Below, in pieces: positions 17,659 to 25,828 of a DNA stretch of 64,000 nt (position 1 is its first letter; the number at the start of each line of letters is the position of its first letter). The notes beneath the pieces are model-generated. The model ran no database searches. It saw only the letters and a program-made list of their open reading frames with translations, and was not told the origin of the DNA. The position numbers were made by a program, and so were the translations under genes. This stretch comes from Microbacteriaceae bacterium (GTDB taxonomy: Bacteria; Actinomycetota; Actinomycetes; Actinomycetales; Microbacteriaceae), in the NCBI GenBank assembly GCA_027487865.1, contig JAIYCT010000002.1, positions 279,038 through 343,037 on the forward strand, written 5' to 3'.

Positions 17659-18128
17659 TTGATTCGTTTTAGCAGCATATCAACGTGACCGGTTGATTTG
17701 ACGCTGTAGTAAGCGGCTATAACCGTAAAGCTCTCATCAACGATCACAGTTGAGCGAAGCACGCCCTTATAGGTTCTGCCGTAGAGCGTCTTGGTGCCAA
17801 ATGCCCCATAGGCCTTGTGGGCGATAAAGTCCGGGTCACTCAAAAGCGGGAACGTTAGCTGTTGGGCGTCTTCAAAGTCTTTTAGTTTTGCCGGCTCGTC
17901 AGGAGAGATTCCTATTACCGCATAGCCTTTAGCGGTGAATTCGGAAATGCGATCTTGGAAATCTGCCGCTTCTTTGGAGCAGCCAGGTGACCCAGCTGCG
18001 GGGTAGAAGTACAAAACGGCCTTCTGGCCAGCCAGTTTCTCCGAGGAAAACTCTTGGCCATTTTGGTCCAGCAGGCTAAAGGAAGGCGCTTTCGACCCTT
18101 CGGTCAAGCGGAATTCCTGATCGCTCAT
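17649..18128 (-). CDS. Peroxiredoxin, BCP/AhpC-TSA family, single-cysteine form
   Basis: This 159-aa thioredoxin-fold peroxidase has peroxidatic Cys50 in SPGCSKEA. It reduces H2O2 and organic hydroperoxides. Cys50 is the only cysteine in the protein, so it must work by a 1-Cys mechanism or with an external thiol. The paralogue at 28069-28536 has the usual second Cys five residues later. Start ATG 18128 is preceded by GAGGGTCAA. It overlaps the convergent membrane gene by 10 nt. Confidence 0.92.
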   Translation of the reverse strand: MSDQEFRLTEGSKAPSFSLLDQNGQEFSSEKLAGQKAVLYFYPAAGSPGCSKEAADFQDRISEFTAKGYAVIGISPDEPAKLKDFEDAQQLTFPLLSDPDFIAHKAYGAFGTKTLYGRTYKGVLRSTVIVDESFTVIAAYYSVKSTGHVDMLLKRINQR

Positions 18129-18302
18129 TTGACCCTCACATTCGAATACAAGGCTAGGGGTGAAATCTGACTAATGCCTGATAGTTCGCCAATAGCGTTG
18201 CTGTCCCCAATAAAAAAGTGTCGGGCTGTGGTTGCATAATTCTTGTGGCTCAAGTTGGGCCTAGGGTTGAGAATAGAGGTTGAAAGTAGATTGGGGCGTC
18301 TA

Positions 18303-19913
18303 GTGATCAAGCGGTGGATTGCAGCTAGCGCAGCTGCCCTGTTGTCTTTGGTTTTACTGACTAACCCTGCTTCAGCGGCTATTCAGAACTATCAAGAGTC
18401 ACCGGCTGACACTTATACCCAAGCCGGCACACCGGCAAACTTCAATGTTTTGAATGTCTCCTACGCAGAATTCTCAGAGGCACCGGATTTCCATTACTTC
18501 TACATCGATTTTGCGGCCCCACTTCAGGCGGCTCAGTTCAACGACCGGTTGGGCTCCTGGGCCATGGTGATGATCGATTCCAATAACGACGGAGCTGAGG
18601 ATTTCAGGGTAGAAACCGGCTTGGAAACCTTGGACGGAAGCTTTGGTTCTCCCGCTTATGTCCACGATGAGAAGCGCGATCGGGAAGTGTCCGGTTGTTC
18701 GGCGGTTTTCTTTAGCAATCTCAAGGAAAAGGTTTCTTGGGTGGGCTTCAAGCTGCCATACAACTGCCTAAAGCTTCCCAAGACCTTCGGAATTCAGGCT
18801 TACGCGGACTACAACGAGAACGACAATTCCGGGTTTGACTACGTGCCAGAGGATAGTTTCTTCAAGGTCACACACAAGCTCAATAGCGCAGCAACTGTAA
18901 CCGGCCTAGCACTGCCAGCTTTGGCATCGCAAGCCCTTTACTCGGTCAATAGCCCGGGGGCTGCTCCCAATGACCTAGTAGCCCTAAGTCCTGAGGTTCT
19001 GAAGTCTGTGGTCACAGTCTTCTGCGATCAGGGGCTTGGCACCGGTTGGGCGGCCAAGGTGTCGATCCCAGCCTCGGTAACTGCCCAGGGCATGAAGACC
19101 TTCCTAGTTACCAACCACCACGTGGTTGAGGACTGCATAAGTGCAGGTGAGGTAACCCTCACAGACAATGCCGGCAACTCCGCCATTGGCTACATCGCCT
19201 CGGCAGACGCAACCAAAGACCTAGCCGGGATCTACACCAAGATGGTGCTGCCGAGCCTTAGCTTCCGTGGTGAGCGGCCTACGCAGGGCTGGTGGGTTGG
19301 CGTATTGGGATCCCCGAGAGGCCTTGATGGCTACCTAACAACCGGACTTGTTGCCAAAGTGGTTGCAGACGGAAGTGAGTTTGGAGTTTCGGCCTCGCTG
19401 AACCCTGGTAACTCAGGTGGTCCGATCTTCGATCGCGATGGCCGAGTCTTGGGAATCGCCACATACAAGCTTTTGGAATCTGAGGGGCTTGGTTTTGCAC
19501 GAAGTGCAACCCTGCTCTGCACGATTGTCGTGAAGTGCGACTCGGCTAACCCAATCTGGTCAACCCAGCTAGCAGCCAAGCCAGGTAGCGAGGTAGGTGG
19601 CGGCACCGCTGCGGGACAACTCAAATCCGCAACCCTGCCTTCCTTTAGCGCAAAATCCTCAAAGCTCAGCGCGACCCAGCAGAACTCAGTTAATCGCCTT
19701 TTGATTCTCAATAGCTGGACCACAAAGTTTGTTTGCAGCGGGATCATCTCCACCAAAGCAACCAGCACAGAGAAGTCCTTGGCAAAATCTAGAGCCAAAG
19801 CGACCTGCGATTTTGCAAAGAAGCAAAACCCAAGCCTGTCGACTTTCTATCAGGTGAAGACTTCGACCTCAACCTCGACAATCGGCAAAGTTCTGGTGAC
19901 GCTCAAGAACTAA
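18303..19913 (+). CDS. Secreted trypsin-like serine protease with C-terminal Cys-pair module
   Basis: GTG 18303 gives a 536-aa protein with a clean signal peptide (basic MIKRW start, hydrophobic core, PASA cleavage). A longer in-frame start at 18243 would bury that signal. Residues ~25-190 have no recognised fold but contain acidic DSNNDG/DYNENDNSG loops. The protease domain has H273 (TNHHVV), D306 (KDLAGI) and S371 (NPGNSGGP), a complete S1 triad. The final ~90 residues (about 447-536) carry F-C-S-G and RAKATCDFA, matching the N-terminal module of the next gene. It likely acts outside the cell; the substrate is unknown. Confidence 0.85.
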   Translation: MIKRWIAASAAALLSLVLLTNPASAAIQNYQESPADTYTQAGTPANFNVLNVSYAEFSEAPDFHYFYIDFAAPLQAAQFNDRLGSWAMVMIDSNNDGAEDFRVETGLETLDGSFGSPAYVHDEKRDREVSGCSAVFFSNLKEKVSWVGFKLPYNCLKLPKTFGIQAYADYNENDNSGFDYVPEDSFFKVTHKLNSAATVTGLALPALASQALYSVNSPGAAPNDLVALSPEVLKSVVTVFCDQGLGTGWAAKVSIPASVTAQGMKTFLVTNHHVVEDCISAGEVTLTDNAGNSAIGYIASADATKDLAGIYTKMVLPSLSFRGERPTQGWWVGVLGSPRGLDGYLTTGLVAKVVADGSEFGVSASLNPGNSGGPIFDRDGRVLGIATYKLLESEGLGFARSATLLCTIVVKCDSANPIWSTQLAAKPGSEVGGGTAAGQLKSATLPSFSAKSSKLSATQQNSVNRLLILNSWTTKFVCSGIISTKATSTEKSLAKSRAKATCDFAKKQNPSLSTFYQVKTSTSTSTIGKVLVTLKN

Positions 19914-19974
19914 GCCAGGTATGTCATCCTTGCTGGTTTTCTAGTTAGAGTTTTATCAACGGCTAGGGGAAACT

Positions 19975-21456
19975 ATGTGCTTTGTTTGCACCACGGTGGC
20001 AGCAACGCTAATCATTTCCAGTCAAATAGTCCCGGTCGATGCCATAAGTGCTGCGCCGACTACCCAGCTCACGCTCACTTCTTATGCAGCAAACGCCGTA
20101 CCCCTGAGTAATCGGCAAAAATCCGAGATTGAGGCACTGGTTGAGAGTCAACCGGCTGCAGAAAAATTCATCTGCACCGGAATCCGTTTAGCCTCTGCTC
20201 CAGCTTCTGAGAACGTGCTGTTGAGAAAGCGAGCCCAGGCCGCTTGTGACTATGCCCAAAAGCTAAACCCAAAACTCGCCATCTGGTTCCAGAACAAGCC
20301 CACCACGGTTAGAAGCTTTGCGGGCAAGGTGCTAATCACCGTCAAGAATTCAACAACCTCAACTCTTCCCGTCACCAATCCGGGCTCACCAAGCCAAAGT
20401 GACCTAAGCACCCATCCCTCAATCACAAATCAAGCTCTGTTGTCGCCGGTAGAGGTTTGCAAAACCTCAGATGTATCATTTCGCCCCGATACCTCCAATG
20501 GTTTCCCACGGCCCACCACAGCCAAGACCGGAACCGTATCCGCTCGGATTCTGCTAGTCCCAATCATCTTTAGTGATCTGCCCTACACCGACTTTGACAA
20601 TCTGAGGCTGAAGACCGCCACCGATCAGGTGAGAGAGTTCTATCAGAAGACCTCTTACGGCAGGGTTTCGCTCACCTACGAGTTTCTCCCGAAGCAGTAC
20701 TGGATAACCATGTCCAAGTCAGCCGCCGAGTATCGACTGCCAGAAAACATCCCCCAATACAACAAAACATTCTTGGTTGAGGACGCCTTTGCGTTAGCGG
20801 ATCCCTCAATCAACTTCGGCCTTTACGACGGAGTTGCACTGACTACCGGCTATTCCACAAGAGTCAATGGCGGGCAGGGTTTTCCAGGAGTCTCCTTTAC
20901 GACCAAGAATGGAATTGCGAAGGGAGTCACCCTAGAGCTAGGAAGTGCCGCAGCTAATAGTGAAGTTATGGCCCATGAACTCGGTCATTCTCTATTTGGA
21001 CTAGAAGACCTATACGTTTTTCTAAACTCCAATCGCCCCTCGGTCCCAGAACCTGTTCCAGCCGGATCCTGGGACATTATGAGCTCTCTAGGGCGAGAGT
21101 TCTTTGGCTGGAACAAGCTTTTAATGGGGTGGCTCGAGCCGAATCAAATTCGATGCCTCAGCAATCAAGCCGCTTCCTCGCACTTCATCGAAACAATCGA
21201 CACTGCAAGCAATAAACCAAAACTTGTTTTGATCAATCTCGAAGCGGGTGTAACTCTGGCAGTTGAAGGCCGGAGCCAATGGACCAGCGGCGTTCTCGTC
21301 TACAAAATTGATAGTCGCATCAATCACGGCGATGGTCCCATCATCGCCCAGAAGAACCTGCTGAGTTCGGGTCAGCAGCTAACGCTGGACGGTTGGACAA
21401 TCAAGGTAGCTGCAGTTGACCCCAGCGGCTTCTTGGTCGATGTTGTAAAGGGCTAG
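19975..21456 (+). CDS. Secreted zinc metalloprotease (M6-like) with N-terminal Cys-pair module
   Basis: This 493-aa protein has a signal peptide (about 1-26, DAISA). Residues ~33-125 repeat the module found at the C-terminus of the preceding protease (KFICTG, RAQAACDYA, GKVLITVKN). The peptidase has the zinc motif HELGH at 334-338 followed by SLFGLEDLY, resembling immune-inhibitor-A-type (M6) enzymes with one extra residue before the Gly. AGGGGAAACT precedes the ATG. It lies 61 nt after the serine protease and probably forms a secreted pair with it. It ends at a bidirectional hairpin terminator. Confidence 0.82.
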   Translation: MCFVCTTVAATLIISSQIVPVDAISAAPTTQLTLTSYAANAVPLSNRQKSEIEALVESQPAAEKFICTGIRLASAPASENVLLRKRAQAACDYAQKLNPKLAIWFQNKPTTVRSFAGKVLITVKNSTTSTLPVTNPGSPSQSDLSTHPSITNQALLSPVEVCKTSDVSFRPDTSNGFPRPTTAKTGTVSARILLVPIIFSDLPYTDFDNLRLKTATDQVREFYQKTSYGRVSLTYEFLPKQYWITMSKSAAEYRLPENIPQYNKTFLVEDAFALADPSINFGLYDGVALTTGYSTRVNGGQGFPGVSFTTKNGIAKGVTLELGSAAANSEVMAHELGHSLFGLEDLYVFLNSNRPSVPEPVPAGSWDIMSSLGREFFGWNKLLMGWLEPNQIRCLSNQAASSHFIETIDTASNKPKLVLINLEAGVTLAVEGRSQWTSGVLVYKIDSRINHGDGPIIAQKNLLSSGQQLTLDGWTIKVAAVDPSGFLVDVVKG

Positions 21457-21462
21457 CTCAAC

Positions 21463-21497
21463 AAAAAACGTGACCTGCTGTGCAGATCACGTTTTCT
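21463..21497. terminator. Bidirectional terminator after the metalloprotease gene
   Basis: AAAACGTGACCTGC (21465-21478) pairs with GCAGATCACGTTTT (21482-21495) with one C-A mismatch and a 3-nt loop. T-runs on both strands serve this gene and the convergent acidic-protein gene. Confidence 0.88.
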
Positions 21498-21508
21498 TTG
21501 AGTTCGAA

Positions 21509-21718
21509 TTACTCGTCTTCGTCAACTTCCTCAGCGGCCTCTGCAGGCTCTTCAAGCTCTGCCTCATCGCCTTCAAGCTCTGCCTCATCGCCTTCAAGCT
21601 CTGCCTCATCGCCTTCAAGCTCGTCCTCAATGAACATGGCCTCGTGAATATCGCTAAGCATGTTGTGAATATCTGCCAGCATTTGAATCTCAGTTAGTTC
21701 CAGCTCTTGCTTCTCCAT
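21509..21718 (-). CDS. Small highly acidic protein with tandem AELEGDE repeats
   Basis: ATG 21718 has GGAG 6 nt upstream and gives 69 aa; an in-frame TTG at 21787 would give 92 aa. The N-terminal half is a short amphipathic segment (LADIHNMLSDIHEAM). The rest is almost all Glu/Asp/Ala, with AELEGDE repeated in tandem and an EEVDEDE end. No signal peptide is visible in the shorter form. I do not recognise it. The composition suggests a disordered polyanionic tail, possibly binding cations or a basic partner. It is convergent with the metalloprotease gene. Confidence 0.7.
   Translation of the reverse strand: MEKQELELTEIQMLADIHNMLSDIHEAMFIEDELEGDEAELEGDEAELEGDEAELEEPAEAAEEVDEDE
21551..21613. 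repeat. Three perfect copies of a 21-bp tandem repeat inside the acidic-protein gene
   Basis: The unit TTCAAGCTCTGCCTCATCGCC occurs at 21551, 21572 and 21593, and the first 9 bases recur at 21614. It encodes a seven-residue unit in frame, so copy-number change would lengthen the acidic tail without breaking the gene. Confidence 0.97.
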
Positions 21719-21893
21719 GATTTCTCCAATCGACAATTCCCCTGCGGAAGCCGGGACTTCATGTTGTTCTGAGGTGATGAATTTCAAGTGTCGAATCCCT
21801 TACCAGAGGCTGTATCGAGTGTGAAAGTTTGGCTGGGGCAAGTTGTTGGTAACTAGGAAGTCGAGTCAAAAACTGCTAGGATTTTGCGCTGTC

Positions 21894-21969
21894 GCACCTC
21901 TAGCTCAATCGGCAGAGCAACTGACTCTTAATCAGTGGGTTCTGGGTTCAAGTCCCAGGGGGTGCACCA
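21894..21969 (+). tRNA. tRNA-Lys (CTT)
   Basis: A 76-nt cloverleaf including an encoded CCA. Acceptor stem GCACCTC/GGGGTGC, anticodon arm ACTGA-CTCTTAA-TCAGT with anticodon CTT, T-arm CTGGG-TTCAAGT-CCCAG. A TAGGAT -10-like hexamer lies at 21877-21882, and a run of eight T follows the CCA. A partial copy of its 3' half lies at 23837-23882. Confidence 0.96.
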
Positions 21970-22020
21970 TTTTTTTTGAGTTAATCCCTCAGCTGCAGAC
22001 AAAGACAACATTTCAAGGGG

Positions 22021-22965
22021 TTAGCCCCTTTTCGATGATGCTCCCAGCGCTTCAGCCAACCAGCTGGTTGCCTTTGACATGTAATCCTTGGATAGCTGAG
22101 ATTCTGGCGCTAAACCTTCAAAGGCGTGCGGAGCACCCGATACGATGTCCAGTTCACAGTCCACGCCGGCAGCTTTCAATCGTTCGGCGTAGGCCCTATC
22201 TTCTTCGAAGAACAGCTCAACATCCCCGACCCCGACCCAGGCTTTTGGCAGTCCACTCAGGTCTTTGCGTCTCGCAGGAGCGGCGTAGTCCGCAACCTTT
22301 TCGGTTCCGAAGTTCGCTCCGAGATATGAACCCCAGCCAACGAGGTTCATGCTGTTGTTCCAGATGAAATGCTCAACACCATCCAAAGATCTGTCTTGTG
22401 CGGTGCGGTCATCAAGCATCGGGCAGAACAGCCATTGGGCTACCGGCTGAACCCCAGCCTCATCGTGCAGCCTGAGAACCAACCCAGCGGCAAGGCCACC
22501 ACCGGCACTCTCGCCACCGATCGCGATGCGATTCACGTCGAAGCCTCGTGGGGCGGAATTCTCTAGCATCCAGGTCCAAGCAGCGTGGCAGTCATCAACC
22601 GGCGCAGGATATGGGTGCTCTGGAGCAAGCCTGTAATCGGGAGACACAACGACCACACCTAGCTCTGAGGCGATACTTGCCAATCGAGCATCGTCCATCT
22701 TTGGAGAGCCGATGATCATGCCGCCGCCGTGGATATAAAGCAGTGCGGCAGCAGTTTTTTGCTTGGCGGGAGAGTAAATCCTGAGCTTCAGACCGCCTGA
22801 AGTTGTCAGTTGCTCAATTTGAACACCCGCTGGAATCTTGACCTTAGGCACCAAAGCGGTGAGCAAAAGTCTGGTGAGCGCCCTGCCAAACCCGCTTTGA
22901 ATCGGAAGCTTGGGCATCGAGGTTGTGCTTTTTCTAAGGTCTGGATGAATGAGGTTAACGTCCAT
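22021..22965 (-). CDS. Alpha/beta hydrolase, hormone-sensitive-lipase family esterase
   Basis: ATG 22965 (AAGGAG 8 nt upstream) gives 314 aa. The HSL oxyanion motif YIHGGGMIIG, the PDYRLAPEHPYPAPVDD block and the nucleophile elbow GGESAGGGLAAG (catalytic Ser) are clear. The catalytic Asp (WVGVGDVELF) and His (SGAPHAFEG) are also present. It is a short-chain carboxylester hydrolase; the substrate is unknown. It lies directly downstream of tRNA-Lys, inside the segment bracketed by the tRNA 3'-end copy, so it may be acquired cargo. Confidence 0.92.
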   Translation of the reverse strand: MDVNLIHPDLRKSTTSMPKLPIQSGFGRALTRLLLTALVPKVKIPAGVQIEQLTTSGGLKLRIYSPAKQKTAAALLYIHGGGMIIGSPKMDDARLASIASELGVVVVSPDYRLAPEHPYPAPVDDCHAAWTWMLENSAPRGFDVNRIAIGGESAGGGLAAGLVLRLHDEAGVQPVAQWLFCPMLDDRTAQDRSLDGVEHFIWNNSMNLVGWGSYLGANFGTEKVADYAAPARRKDLSGLPKAWVGVGDVELFFEEDRAYAERLKAAGVDCELDIVSGAPHAFEGLAPESQLSKDYMSKATSWLAEALGASSKRG

Positions 22966-23210
22966 TTTGCTTACTCCTTCGAGGTCCCATTGCCAGGGAC
23001 CGCAATCTTTAGGCCGGCATTCCAAACGCTTCGTCTTTGAAGAGCGGGAGTACATGTCAACCTTCCACGATCATCATTCAACTCTTGATTATGCCCTCCC
23101 ACAAGGGGGGGGAGTCCTGGAGAGTGTCGAGCCAAAGCAATGGGCTTTGACCGGATTGGTCAGGGAGGTATTTTTTGAGAGTAGAAGTCTTTCAATGTAG
23201 GGCGTTTAGT
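22966..23210. other. Non-coding or degraded stretch inside the tRNA-bracketed segment
   Basis: About 245 bp without a convincing gene. It holds the ribosome site of the hydrolase and a run of eight G (23105-23112). A short open frame around 23072-23200 (STFHDHHSTLDY start) has no recognisable homology to me. No promoter or hairpin stands out. Confidence 0.5.
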
Positions 23211-23672
23211 TTAACTCACAATTTGGGGAGCACTTGCTTCGGCAATACCTGACTTCGCTTGTTTTTCAAGTCCGACCGTCACAGCAAAAGTATCTTCATA
23301 AACATCAAAGTCATAAGCTTTACCCCACCGCAATTTGATTACGTGAATGCCTGGATTTATGTAGGGCTCTCCGTTTTCAAGAGTGCATGTCGCTACCCAG
23401 CGGGCAAATACTGTTGTGTTCCATGGCCCACCGTGGACTAGGACACTTGTTACGTTGAATTCAAGTTCTGGAAGAACTGTTCCCACCCTCATAAACCACC
23501 GACGCATTGCCTCTTTGTCATGTCGAATACCACCTAGTGAATTAGGACCCGCAAAACGATGGGTGAGGTTCTTAGAGGACAGGCCACCTAACACCTGTTC
23601 GTAATCATGATTTTGCACGGCAAGAAATGTTTTACGAACTAACCTCTCGACAATGGAGCTGTAAATCAGCAT
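23211..23672 (-). CDS. SnoaL/NTF2-like protein
   Basis: ATG 23672 gives 153 aa; AAGGG lies about 10 nt upstream, and an in-frame TTG at 23705 is less likely. The helical start (SIVERLVRKTFLAVQNHDYEQVLGGL), the strand-rich middle (LEFNVTSVLVHG, TVFARWVATC) and HVIKLRWGKAYDFDVYED are typical of the NTF2-like/SnoaL cone fold. Members are small-ligand enzymes or binders; the role here cannot be assigned. It sits between tRNA-Lys and its partial copy. Confidence 0.75.
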   Translation of the reverse strand: MLIYSSIVERLVRKTFLAVQNHDYEQVLGGLSSKNLTHRFAGPNSLGGIRHDKEAMRRWFMRVGTVLPELEFNVTSVLVHGGPWNTTVFARWVATCTLENGEPYINPGIHVIKLRWGKAYDFDVYEDTFAVTVGLEKQAKSGIAEASAPQIVS

Positions 23673-23836
23673 GTGCTTCAAACCCTTCGAATTCCTTATT
23701 TCCAATAATCATAGGTAGAGTCTCCACCTTTGGACACACGGCCAGCCAGCAGGCTCTAAAGATCAGCAATACCTGTTCACTATCCCGCTTGTGACGGTTG
23801 GTGAGGCCCTTAGCGGCCTTGCAGAAACTACAGACG

Positions 23837-23882
23837 TGACTCTTAATCATTGGGTTCTCGGTTCAAGTCCGATGGGGTGCAC
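23837..23882 (+). pseudogene. 3'-half copy of tRNA-Lys (probable integration-site relic)
   Basis: This 46-nt stretch aligns without gaps to 21922-21967 of tRNA-Lys with 42 identities, covering the anticodon loop (CTCTTAA), T-arm and 3' acceptor strand. Two of the four differences keep a T-stem pair (G-C to C-G). The upstream bases only loosely resemble a D-arm and cannot form the 5' acceptor strand, so it should not fold as a working tRNA. The encoded CCA is ACGA instead. Confidence 0.85.
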
Positions 23883-23883
23883 G

Positions 23884-23918
23884 AAAAACCCAGCTCTTAT
23901 CGCGAGAGCTGGGTTTTT
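23884..23918. terminator. Bidirectional terminator after the tRNA-Lys fragment
   Basis: A perfect 14-bp inverted repeat, AAAAACCCAGCTCT and its complement, with loop TATCGCG, lies 1 nt past the tRNA-like sequence. T-tracts on both strands also serve the convergent amidotransferase gene. Confidence 0.93.
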
Positions 23919-23967
23919 ACTTTCTGGGGTTTTCTTCTTGGTTACAACTAGTCCAAGAAATCTTGAA

Positions 23968-24699
23968 CTAACGATTGTGGAATTCAAGAACCTGCTTTGC
24001 AAAAGCCGCGGATAAGTCCCACGCTTGCTTGCGGTAGCTCGCTGCAAGCTTGTGCGATTTGGCAATCTGCTCATCAATGTCGATTCCCTCGCGAAGAAAA
24101 GCTCCGCGGTAAGTGCTTAGCCATGCCAACTGCTGAGAAAGGCCGACCTCGGGATGAAACTGGGTTGCCCAAGCGCTTGAGCCAACTCTGAAAGCTTCGA
24201 TTGTGCCGTTGCTTTCGCCCAGCAGAACTGCGTTTTCCGGTAGATCAAAGCTGTCATAGTGGAACTGGAACGCGTCGGCGGTATCACCCAAAGCCCCGAT
24301 CACTGGATCGTTAGAGGCTTCTGGCAACATGTCAACTTTTGTCCAAGCAAATTCGCCAGTCTCGGCTTTATAGACTCGACCTCCGGCAGCCGAGGCGAGC
24401 AGCTGCGAACCAAAGCAAAGTCCAAGCAGTGGAGTCTCGGAGACTAGCGCCCATTGCATAATCTTGCGCTCATGGCTCATCCAAGGATGTTTCTCTTCTT
24501 CGAGAACGCCCGCGTGAGCACCGAGTGAAATGACTCCCGAATACTGCTCGAGCTTTTCTAAGTCTGGGCGGCCGACACTGTCATTTTGCACATCCCAGGT
24601 GTCCATGAGAATTCCGGCCTCAGCGATTGGGTTAGCCATCTCATTGAGATGGTCATCGATGTCGTGCACCACAACAAGAATCTTCGGCATGCTTTTCAT
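23968..24699 (-). CDS. Class I glutamine amidotransferase-like protein
   Basis: About 243 aa from ATG 24699 (alternatives ATG 24690 or GTG 24723). The GATase1 triad is present: the nucleophile elbow PLLGLCFGSQLLA (Cys) and TQFHPEVGLS (His and Glu). These stand-alone GMP-synthase-like domains hydrolyse glutamine or gamma-glutamyl compounds; no synthetase partner is adjacent, so the substrate is unknown. A good -10 (TAGTAT) lies just upstream of the GTG, which leaves the exact start uncertain. Confidence 0.88.
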   Translation of the reverse strand: MKSMPKILVVVHDIDDHLNEMANPIAEAGILMDTWDVQNDSVGRPDLEKLEQYSGVISLGAHAGVLEEEKHPWMSHERKIMQWALVSETPLLGLCFGSQLLASAAGGRVYKAETGEFAWTKVDMLPEASNDPVIGALGDTADAFQFHYDSFDLPENAVLLGESNGTIEAFRVGSSAWATQFHPEVGLSQQLAWLSTYRGAFLREGIDIDEQIAKSHKLAASYRKQAWDLSAAFAKQVLEFHNR

Positions 24700-24777
24700 T
24701 GGGCCCCAAACGTTTGTTCCCACAAAGATACTATCCCTAGGCTCAACTTGGTTTCTTGGGCTAGAAATTTCTCGAGG

Positions 24778-25002
24778 CTAGTCAGAACTTTTGCGCCATT
24801 TGCGGATTGCTGTCCGCACCAGACCGACAACAACGAGCACAAAGCCCACCGGCAACGTGAAAAACATGAACCAGATGTATCCACCGGTGCCGTTACCCTC
24901 ATCCCACATCGAGACACCTTGGATGATGGATGTCACAAATGCCAGAGCTAATGGCGAGAAAGCAAAAATTAACCCCACACGCGCAAACGGGAATGGTTTC
25001 AA
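24778..25002 (-). CDS. Small two-helix membrane protein (tentative)
   Basis: This 74-aa frame from TTG 25002 has two hydrophobic segments (about 6-28 and 42-64), a short extracytoplasmic loop (WDEGNGTGGY) and a basic C-terminus (RTAIRKWRKSSD), a sensible topology. No family is recognised and the ribosome site is poor. It follows the TMEM175-like gene by 23 nt on the same strand. Confidence 0.5.
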   Translation of the reverse strand: MKPFPFARVGLIFAFSPLALAFVTSIIQGVSMWDEGNGTGGYIWFMFFTLPVGFVLVVVGLVRTAIRKWRKSSD

Positions 25003-25025
25003 GAGAATCGATCTCGAATTTGCAA

Positions 25026-25706
25026 CTACTGTTTGTGCTCCGGGGAGACATTCGCAAATCGACCCAGTCGAGCCACTGCAGAGTTGAGAGACCCTACCGG
25101 GTTCACCATAGTGAATAGGAAGAGTCCGAAGAGGGCGAGCGCAGCCCAGGGCGCGAAGAGCGCTGTGGTCAAGGCAATCGCTCCGAAGACGGTCTTGATC
25201 ACACTGTAGACCGAACCCATTCGCAGTAATTCCTCACCCGTGAATGGTGAGTCGCTTGTCACGGTCAGAGGTCGTTTTTTCATTGCGACCAAGAACAGCA
25301 ATGCAATCGGTCCTTCAATGAAAATTAAAACGCCAAAGTAAAACACGGCCCATGCCATGTTGGGGGTATTGATGCTCTCGCCCAGTAGCGCAGCTCCTGC
25401 TGGGACCAGCGCCGCAACCATGAATCCAAGTCCGTGTTGCCAGACCATTAGCGCATGCGGCTTGCCGGCGAATTGCGAGTACACGTGGTACTGATACCAA
25501 ACCGCGAAGAGCACAAAGAAGCCCAAAACAAAAGCTAGCAAAATCGGCCATTCGTGCAGCAGGGCACTATTCAAATCAGGCTCTTCCGCAATGTGCATAA
25601 CTGCACCGACAACATCTAGACCTAAAAGCGTCAGGGCTATGGCATAAATACCGTCACCCAAAGCATCAATGCGAGAGTGTTCGATGTCAGGAAACTTCTT
25701 TGCCAT
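25026..25706 (-). CDS. TMEM175/DUF1211-family membrane protein (putative K+ channel)
   Basis: This 226-aa protein has about six hydrophobic helices. The start RIDALGDGIYAIALTLLGLDV matches the TMEM175 (DUF1211) helix-1 signature (FSDGxFAIxxTLL in the family, with Ala-Leu for Phe-Ser here). Bacterial homologues form potassium channels. AGGAG precedes the ATG, and TAGTAT about 15 nt further up looks like its -10. Function is inferred from family only. Confidence 0.8.
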   Translation of the reverse strand: MAKKFPDIEHSRIDALGDGIYAIALTLLGLDVVGAVMHIAEEPDLNSALLHEWPILLAFVLGFFVLFAVWYQYHVYSQFAGKPHALMVWQHGLGFMVAALVPAGAALLGESINTPNMAWAVFYFGVLIFIEGPIALLFLVAMKKRPLTVTSDSPFTGEELLRMGSVYSVIKTVFGAIALTTALFAPWAALALFGLFLFTMVNPVGSLNSAVARLGRFANVSPEHKQ

Positions 25707-25828
25707 AACGACTCCTAATTTTGAAAAAATACTAGCAGTGCATTGAGGGCCATAAGCAGCGCCGAACAGTTAGAACGGGGCAAGTCCTCGCCACTGGATA
25801 ACTGTTCCGGAAATCTCAAATCTCAGCA

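Noticed and set aside
23105-23112. Run of eight G as a possible phase-variation tract
   Set aside because: It is not inside or directly upstream of a convincing gene, so no switch can be proposed.
21843-23918. Active prophage or integrative element at tRNA-Lys
   Set aside because: There is no integrase, recombination directionality factor, phage or conjugation gene; only a relic can be supported.
23791-24015. Plus-strand open frame with TLNHWVLGSSPMGCT
   Set aside because: The peptide is simply the translation of the tRNA-Lys-like fragment; the true tRNA gives the same kind of artefact.
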